A DNA stretch of 64,000 bases from Siphonodentalium dalli (taxonomy: Eukaryota; Mollusca; Scaphopoda; Gadilida; Siphonodentaliidae). The notes below the pieces were generated by a model, which had not been told where the DNA came from, did not search any database, and saw only the letters and a list, made by a program, of their open reading frames with translations. The stretch is from contig CP136067.1 of NCBI GenBank assembly GCA_032622095.1, positions 177,106,556 to 177,170,555 of the forward strand, read 5' to 3'. Position numbers and translations under genes: made by a program. Of this stretch, positions 25,801 to 34,800 are shown one piece after another (positions within the stretch are counted from its first letter, which is position 1; every line of letters starts with the position of its first letter).

Positions 25801-28800
25801 CCAGATAATCAATCAATTAATTACGCACGTAAGACTGCAGTCTGATTGAAGACTATATATAAATGAACAAGCTACGAGTTAGTGTTTACAAATTTATACA
25901 ATAAGATTCCGACAGGTATAATGAATCTAAACACTACAAAGCATCTATGCATGACATGCATTGACCAATAATAGATCCTAGAATTTCAAGCAGCTTCTGT
26001 GAAAATGAAACTGACAGAATATACGCTGTCAGTCGTAAAACTATTTATGCGCCGTGACGTCATACTGCAGGATTTGTCTGCAGGAGATATTTATAGAGGC
26101 GAAATACGAATGGTAGCGATATCTTTCACTTGGAATGCGTAGCTTGTTCAATAGTCTCTATTAGTCCATAAACTGACGACCGCAACTGCTTATTATGCGT
26201 ATATTGCCATGAAATGTCAACAAAATCCCAAAGTGATTTATTTCACAATAATACGGAACCTGTCCCGAAATCAGTCTTTATAGTGGGAATTCTTAGTGAC
26301 AAGTTAACAACACCATTCATTTGATCCATATAACATACATGGAGGATAAAGACAAGCACATACCCCCTCCCCAATATGGAGATAAAGTCAAAGTACGGTA
26401 AATAATAGTTGCATTGTACCGCCTGGGTCCCCAAGCACAATCAACAACGCACATGTTCACATTTCCCGCCAAAATTATATTTTATAACAGGTTGGCTAAA
26501 ACTCCGTTCTGTACCTCATGGACCCTGCAGAGGGACCCATTAATTATGTACCGTACGATAGCACGGGATCTCGGAGGAGTAGTTTCATCCATGAAAATCC
26601 CGTGCATAAAAATGTCCTGACTATGAAATTCGGCGTTCTTTGATCAAATTATGTAATCGTATGATATCACGGGATTTTCGAGCATGAGTAGTTTCATCCC
26701 GTGCACAAAAATATTCGTACTCAGCAGCATTCTTTGATGTTACCGCGACATGTATTACACTGTTTCTAACGTCGCTATTTGACCTGCATTTCACCAGTAT
26801 TCTGTTTAACCCAATAACTCCTGTTGCCACCGAATTTTTCACGACATATTGCAACTGACATTTGGTATATGTATGAATCAAACAGATAATCTGCGAGGGG
26901 AATGAGGCCGTCCTACGGACGCTGAGCCGTACTAACGGAAACCCTGGTTAATGGCTTAAGCAGGGTGTTCAATCTAAAAAAAAAATTAATAAAAAATTAA
27001 ATTAAAAAAAATATATATTTTGAAATAATTTTCTTTTTTTAAATTAGAATGTTTAAACGACCAAATTGTGTGCTAATCGACTAAGGTCTGTCTAAGATCT
27101 AATTGTACACAAACGCACAAAGGGGCTGTATGCCCCTAGCACAAAAAGGGAGCCTGTTTCAGCTAATATAATTTTCCAGCCAAAATAATTTGATTTTCAA
27201 ATCAGTTTGTAGTAATGTTATAACTTTCCAGTTTCATCCCGTATTGTCACATTGAGAGCTATACTTTATGGTCTTGCTTTGTTTTGCAGCCAGTGTCCAT
27301 CTACCGAGGATTGGGCATGATACTCCAGGCTTTAACTGGTACGGAACAGAGAGACTCATAAAGAAGTACCTTGCATCCAAGGGAATACCAACATACATGT
27401 ATCCTTTCATTTATATAGAAATTAAGAGTGTAATATATGCCAGGGAATAGAAAACACAGGAACCAGGAATGAAACCCCTTCAGAACTGGGAACCGGGAAT
27501 GTTCTGGGAAATGTTTGCACAAGTTTTACACCATGGATTCTGTGCAATTTGGCTAGTTTGGATTAGTGCTGAAACGGTTGACCTATTTTTGTAGCCGGTT
27601 AACCGTGAAGTGTAACCGGATCATAACCGGATATCCGCTATTTTCAACCTATGACTTTACACTCATTATTTACACCATAATATGAACCAATATATCATCA
27701 TAATTTGATTTATTAACTGTATGGCGAATTCACGTAATGATTACATAGACATAGCTTGTATTAAATGAATGAAAATCACCAAACATGAACAGTGAACGGC
27801 CATGCGTTGACAAATTGACAGGTGACACAGGTGAACTACAACTCGCAGTGTTTATAAATAGACGCATCATGATGGACATGTTTGCATTGCAGTCGCGACT
27901 GCTGCCCGACTTTTCGTTCTCGTTGGGAAGAATATTGCATGACCTATATAAATTTTCGTACATGCAAATCGCAGCAGCTTTTTATTGTCATTATAGCGAT
28001 TGCGGGACTGGAGAATATTAGGTCATGTGATTCTTCGGTGATTTGAGTGTCCCAGACATCTGATTTACGCATTTCTTCAGTAGATGTCAAATGACCAGGC
28101 CTTACTCCATTGAAAATGATTGCATTGATCTTTGCCAACGACTCAGTTGCATCAGTGCACGTGTTCACCGGACATCGGAACATCAAAGATGATGGCATGC
28201 AGCCATGCATCTTTGATGTTTAGCTGCCAAAGCCAGACTACTAGTACATGTATGTAACTTGCCATTCATGGAAGACTTTTTATCTCGCACCAGATTGTGA
28301 TTTTCTATACTCCTCAGAGTAATAAAGATTATAGCACAATTGATAAAGTACACATGTTTAAAACCTACTGTTATCAGTCTCGTGCTGATTAAGAACCTAA
28401 TATGTTTGTTTTTGTCGTTGGCATCGCGTATGTGCAATACATAGCGGTTAACCGGTTTATCGTGGTTCAACCGGTTGTCGACAGTAGCCGGTTGTCAACC
28501 GGATATCCGTTTCAGCACTAATTTGGATGACCGGGATAATAATAATGATAATAATTTAGATTAACTAAAGGATATTATAAATTGTTACATTTGACCTCCT
28601 TGGGCCGCATTATGGTATACAATGTAACACAACACAAGTTGAAAATCATAAAACCATTGTTCCGATTTCCCAAACTTCAATGAAATGTCAAAATGTTGCA
28701 GACGTTGTGAACTTATTGTGGCATCTCGTAACTTAAGAGAATATAAAAGAAACAGTCCATATATAGCTCCATGAAAGTTGTGTGTTAATTTCCAATACTG

Positions 28801-31800
28801 TTTAATGTCCTGATTTTTTTATTTTATTGGGAATCGGACGTAGTCTTGAAAAGTACAGTCGGAGCAACTCCAAGTCACTCAGTCAGCCATTGTATACATT
28901 GGGTCTATGTTGGGTCTTGTGTTATATCGGAAGCTCGAAATGTACATGTATAATATTCTAACTGGACTCTACACTGACATTCACAAGACTCACAACTTGC
29001 ATGATACGATTTGCTCTCCCGGAAATTAGAATGCGACATCAGCAGAAACTGCATTGGCACAGGATTTTTGCAAAATTTCTGACAGCTCCCATCATGGAAG
29101 GGTTAAAAGATTCTGTGCCAGTGTATTCTTTTATATATATATATGCGAGTCTCCTATAGGGAGCCTTGCATATATAAGGGAATACACTAGCTTACAAGGT
29201 CAATGTAAATATTGTTAGGCCAATCCATTCTCTTATATATGTGAGTCTCGCATATATAAGAGAATGCATTGGCACAGGGTTTTAGCAAAATTTCAGGAAG
29301 CTCCCATCACGGAAGGTTTAAGATGCTGATGATCATATAATATTTGCTTGTAATGATAACATACCCTTGACACTAAAAAGATATTATTTTCCACGGAGAA
29401 ATAAATGGAAGAAGAAAAGGAAAGTAGATGACGATTCGGACGATGAAGCAGCAGCATCAAGCGAACGTAATTTAAGTTCTAAATTTATATCTCACAAATT
29501 AATAATAGAGACATTCTGACTGCATGACTGGCTCTTGGTATTGGCTCCTTGCTTATAAGTGGGCAACTTTTGTTTAGAAATCTGGTCTTAGACATTGGTT
29601 TGAAACATTTGTTAATTTCAAATTAAATTATTAATTGCTGAATGTTGTCATATTCCATCTATCAAAATAGGTTGATAAATTCATGGAAACTTTAGCAAAA
29701 GGTGTTATATACTGTGTAAAGACTTAGTCCCCAAGATATGCAGTTGTTTACAGCACACGATATAAAATTTACCACTTCTTGACAGTTAGGTCATGCAATG
29801 TCAATTTCCAGTTTCTCCGGCCAAAAAATTTTGAAAAGCATGCAAGCTCGCGGTTTTAAATTTGAATTTTTTATTTCTGGGGCACTTGCCAACGAAGTAT
29901 TCTACCCCTGGATCGACTAGCTCTTGATATCATCTCAGTTGCCCATGGCCATTATTACCCAAACAAATGTCCACAAAAGTTAGTTGGTAGTCTCCATACC
30001 GCTATTCTCAAAGTAATTGACCAGAAAAACGGCGTGATACCCCGGTCATGACCGCGGTGATACCGGTAATAAACGTAGCGGTAGCAGTATCGAGACGGTC
30101 ACAGCGGTGGAGTTACGGTATCGGGCGGTAAGGATACCGCGGTCTGATAGCGGGCACCGCGATAAATGTTTTGAATACTGCGGTGATTTTCATGGAACTC
30201 TTTGAAGGGATGCATTTGTGAACGTTCAGACAACAACGATTCAATCGTAAGTGGAAAGATTTCCGTCGAGGCCGGAAGTAACCGATAGTTGGGATTGCGC
30301 ATGCTGACGACAATGTCGCAAGTCAAAAAATAGTATCAAGCACCGTTTGATTTTAGATGCGAAATCATGGTGTATCCTTGATAACCTCCACTTGCGACGT
30401 AATCGCAGTCGTGTGTACGTAAAAATCGTAGCTGGAAATGTCGTAGGATAGTCAATCACATGCTTTATTCGTGGTTTATTTCTGAAAATCGGAGCGGGGG
30501 GGACGGAATAAATCCAAAATGATTTGAACTATGTGGAATAGCAAGAGAAATATGATGATATTGGAAAATCATCTATAAAAAAAATAAGTATATCGTCCCA
30601 TGTGTTTATAAATGCGAGTTTATATTTTCTTTAATGCAATGTTCGTGTTTTTGACGCATGATTCACGGCATTGGTATAATATCTATTAATTAAATGACGA
30701 CTCCCGCGGGCTGGGTTGTCACACCGAAAGTTAAAACAATACGTCTATAAGCCTTATTTAAGGATCTTATTAAATTCCACAGATAAAAGGAGAATCACTG
30801 TGATTTCCACGACTTCGTGTCATTGCCAATCGCTGCCTTAGAATGTCCATCTTACTTTATTGAATAAAAATATTTTTAAAAAAACGTTCCGTCATAACTT
30901 GGTGCGTGGTGAAATTATTTCAAGGGCATGTATGTGTTGGAAGACACCTCAGTGCCCGGACACCAGGCGATGGGTGGAGTTTACAATTTGATAGCCGATG
31001 TCGGCAACTTTAAAGTACCGGTAACCGTAACGTATGTTCACGGCGTGATACTTTGTGTTGCACTCAGCCCTGCTGAAGATTACCATGACGACCTGTCGCA
31101 TTCAGAACAAGCCCACGTGACATTTTTGTGACGTGTTTATCGTTTAGTGTTTGGGGAAGTTCCCTTGATGACGTCATCGTGGGTCATATTGTCAAATTGT
31201 GTTCAACCACGTGCTTATGTTTTTGTTTGCTTCTTATAAATGTCAAATTGTAAGCGTCCACATTTGTCAAATTTCCATGTTGACATATTACGGCAATAAA
31301 CAATCTATATATATACATGTAGCAGATGCATACAGACTGTTCCCATCCCACATGTCTTTATAACAGGACTCGCATGTGTCGTCATAATCATCAGGATTAT
31401 CTCACTTATAAATAACCATACACGACCTCCCCGTGTGCCTGTAAAAGTAGACGAATCTGGTTCCAATTAAGCCGTGTTTCCATGACGTTCGCGCATGATA
31501 TCGTTAGGGTTATCTCATTATTAGGGATCGCACAACCTGATCACAAGAATAGTAATTCTTTTCTGTCGGTCTCGATATTGGCACCATATATTTCTGTTTT
31601 AATAATGCCAATAAAACCACACAAAATAAATCAAATTGCATTGGAGATTGATAAAGTTGGGAATATCGGTAAGAATTGTTGTTTCCCCACTCGCACTATT
31701 ATTTGGGTCACTCAGATAATTCTTACCTACCTGTACCCTGCATCGCAACTAAAACTGCTATGCATTCTCATGTAGGTTTATCATCGACCTACATGTATGT

Positions 31801-34800
31801 CTATATGCATGCATACGTTGATGGGTCAACATGTATACATGCACGATGTTTCAAATCGTAAAATAAAAATAAATCCTATAAAGTTCAACGACAATAAACA
31901 GAGTCGAGGGTAAAAACTAAATTAGGTTGGATATATCGGATTTTCTAAGGAAGACGTTACCGTCTATCAATATCTATTGGTTATACGGAGACGAGAAAAA
32001 AAAATCCACTCAAGAGATAGTTTTTGATGACTCAGACACATAAATAAATCACTATTGGCAAAAGCATATTATACACATGGACAAATCACTATTGGCAAAA
32101 AAACATCATCGTCAATAATACATGTAAGTAAATAAAATAACCACAATAAATGAAGATTTCTTCAGTGTCCTTTGTGTTTTTGCCGCGCAAATTGTCCGTT
32201 AAAATCACCGCGGTATCGCGAACCGTGACCGCATGCATTGTGGTGTCACCGCAGTATGCGCGGTGTTGAAGCGTTAATAAGCGGTATCAGTACCACAGTA
32301 TTGGGGATACCGCGGTATCATACTGCGGTATTAACGGGGTGACACCGCGTTATAGATGGTCAATTACTTTAAGTATAGCGGTATGATTTATTTCACCCAT
32401 TAAAGTATCATTGGCACATTTTTTATTGAGTTTGCAGATGCAATTCATCATGACCGTCATGTATTTAATTGGAAATTTGAATCCAGAAACGGATATGTTC
32501 GATCTCAGTTTGGAGCAGTTTGTATAAACGTGCAGCAAATATTTTGTACCGATTATAATTTTTCCCAACATTAATCGCGAATAAAAAGGTTGTACATCCG
32601 AGGTTTTGGGACCATGCATGCAGGCCTGAGAAATGGGAAATTGACTAAGTGGACTTAAAATTTTCTAAACATATAGACACAATCAGAATTTGAACTCTTG
32701 TAATTTCAGGTAAGAAGCCACAAAGTGAGACTAACCCATCCTCAAGTCACCAGAGTGGAGACGATGTCCCAAATACTTCTTCATCACTACCATCAACAAG
32801 TCGCTCAGACAGTACTACCACACCAAAAACACTGCCCGATCTATTTAAGGGATTTACTATGTGCCTTCATAACATACCAGAGGAAAAGCATAAAAAATAC
32901 AAAAGATTTATCCTAGCATATCCTTTGCTGACGTTTGTGGCACCATGCATCTTATGCATATCAGACCACCATCGTTCCTGAATTCTTCACAAATTTATTT
33001 TCTCATCTGAACATGTAGAGCAGGGACCAGCTTAGAGAGAGGGTATGGGAGATATCCTCTCTCTGTCCATCCATCTGTTGAGCTGTCAGGGACCAGCTTA
33101 GAGAGAGGGTATGGTAAATATCCTCTCTCTGTCCATCCATCTGTTGAGATGTCGGGGACCAGCTTAGAGAGAGGGTATGGTAAATATCCTCTCTGTCCAT
33201 CCATCTGTTGAGCTGTCGGGGACCAGCTTAGAGAGAGGGTATGGTAAATATCCTCTCTCTGTCCATCCATCTGTTGAGCTGTCGGGGACCAGCTTAGAGA
33301 GAGGGTATGGGAGATATCCTCTCTATGTCCATCCATCTGTTGAGCTGTCAGGGACCAGCTTAGAGAGAGGGTATGGTAAATATCCTCTCTCTGTCCATCC
33401 ATCTGTTGAGCTGTCGGGGACCAGCTTAGAGAGAGGGTATGGTAAATATCCTCTCTCTGTCCATCCATCTGTTGAGCTGTCGGGGACCAGCTTAGAGAGA
33501 GGGTATGGGAGATATCCTCTCTCTGTCCATCCATCTGTTGAGCTGTCGGGGACCAGCTTAGAGAGAGGGTATGGTAAATATCCTCTCTCTGTACATCCGT
33601 CTGTTGGGCGGTTCGCCCGAGAGTGCACTTGTGAGGTGAATTTGGGGAAATCGGGTGCACAAAAGGGATTTGTGAGGTGATTTTTGACTTGTGAGTTGCA
33701 GCTCACATATCGTTGCGTTGAAATGCATTTAAAATTGTGTTTATGAGCTACAGATGAATTTCTGTCAGTCATCCCACAGATGTTGGGGTGTAAATTGAAT
33801 TTCACCCATTAAACTGCTCCCTCATAATAGTCAACTTCTCCCTTATGAACAGCTTTGACTTCTTTAACCCTTTCAGTGCCAAGTCCGATTTTTGTATCAA
33901 CCCATATACCCTGTGCTAATGCATTCTCTTATATATGCGAGTCGACCATAGGTCGCCTCGCATATATAAGAGAATGCATTGGCCTAACAATTTTTCATCA
34001 TTTGTTATTATGTTTTACAATTTTTTACAATTTTAATAATTTTTTCTTATATTCTTTAACAGACTTATTTTGTAGGTTTAGTGCCAGGGAATATTACGTT
34101 TTTCATGGGCATCAAAATTATTAATATGAATACTTGGTGATAGTTTTGAGTTATAACATGCCCCTAAGGTTTTATCCAGTTTGTTTTTAAATTTGCTATA
34201 GCATGCTTAAGCATACCCAAAAAAAATTCAAACCCAAAAAAAAAAAAAAAATCCTTTTTTTATTTTTTAGGGCCGATATTACAGACCGTAAATTAGTGCC
34301 GATGAGATCGGCCCCTGGCACTGAAATGGTTAAATCCCTGATCGGTCAGACTTACATGTGATTGAAACCTCACAATAATGGCTGTCATTTGCAGGCAGGC
34401 CTGGATATAGTGTGTCTGACATTTCCAGAATGTGGTCCCCAGAGGGTGAATTTAGTGATGCTATCCCACACAGTGGGTTAGCATCACCAAATTCACCCTC
34501 TGGGGACTTATTCTGCTTAGCCCTCATCTGGGGAACTTCAATCTGATCCTAGGTCTCCCATATAGCAGTTGAGGCCTAACCAGAATGAGGTTTCCAGATT
34601 GTTGGTGATGCTAGCCTGCCATGCGGGATAGCGTGACTAAATTCACCCACTGGGGACCTCATTCTGCAATTGACAGACACTCTATCCTGGCTTGTATTTG
34701 CAGGTCTTCGGTAAATTCCAAATGTGGAATTTTCACCTAAGAAATTTTCAACTTTTGACCCCTAAGCTGTTATGTTTAATAAATATATGTTATATACACA

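Larger units (their letters stand above)
27399..29380 (+). other. CHD1L: CHD1L intron 8, U12-type GT-AG
   Basis: The 5' splice site is GTATCCTTTC. The 3' end is ATACCCTTGACACTAAAAAG, with a CCTTGAC branch-site match whose A is 10 nt from the AG, and there is no polypyrimidine tract. These are the marks of the minor spliceosome. The split codon becomes ATA, giving TYIYYFP exactly as in human. Confidence 0.88.

Noticed and set aside
32918-32981. Exon j read through to a stop, as an alternative C-terminus
   Set aside because: It would cut the BRCT in half; the AT-AC signals and the perfect continuation in exon k make splicing far likelier. It may exist as a retained-intron product.
32995-33805. 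Overlapping frames of 160-221 codons on both strands
   Set aside because: Produced by the 66-bp minisatellite period; opposite-strand mirror frames and no flanking coding sequence.
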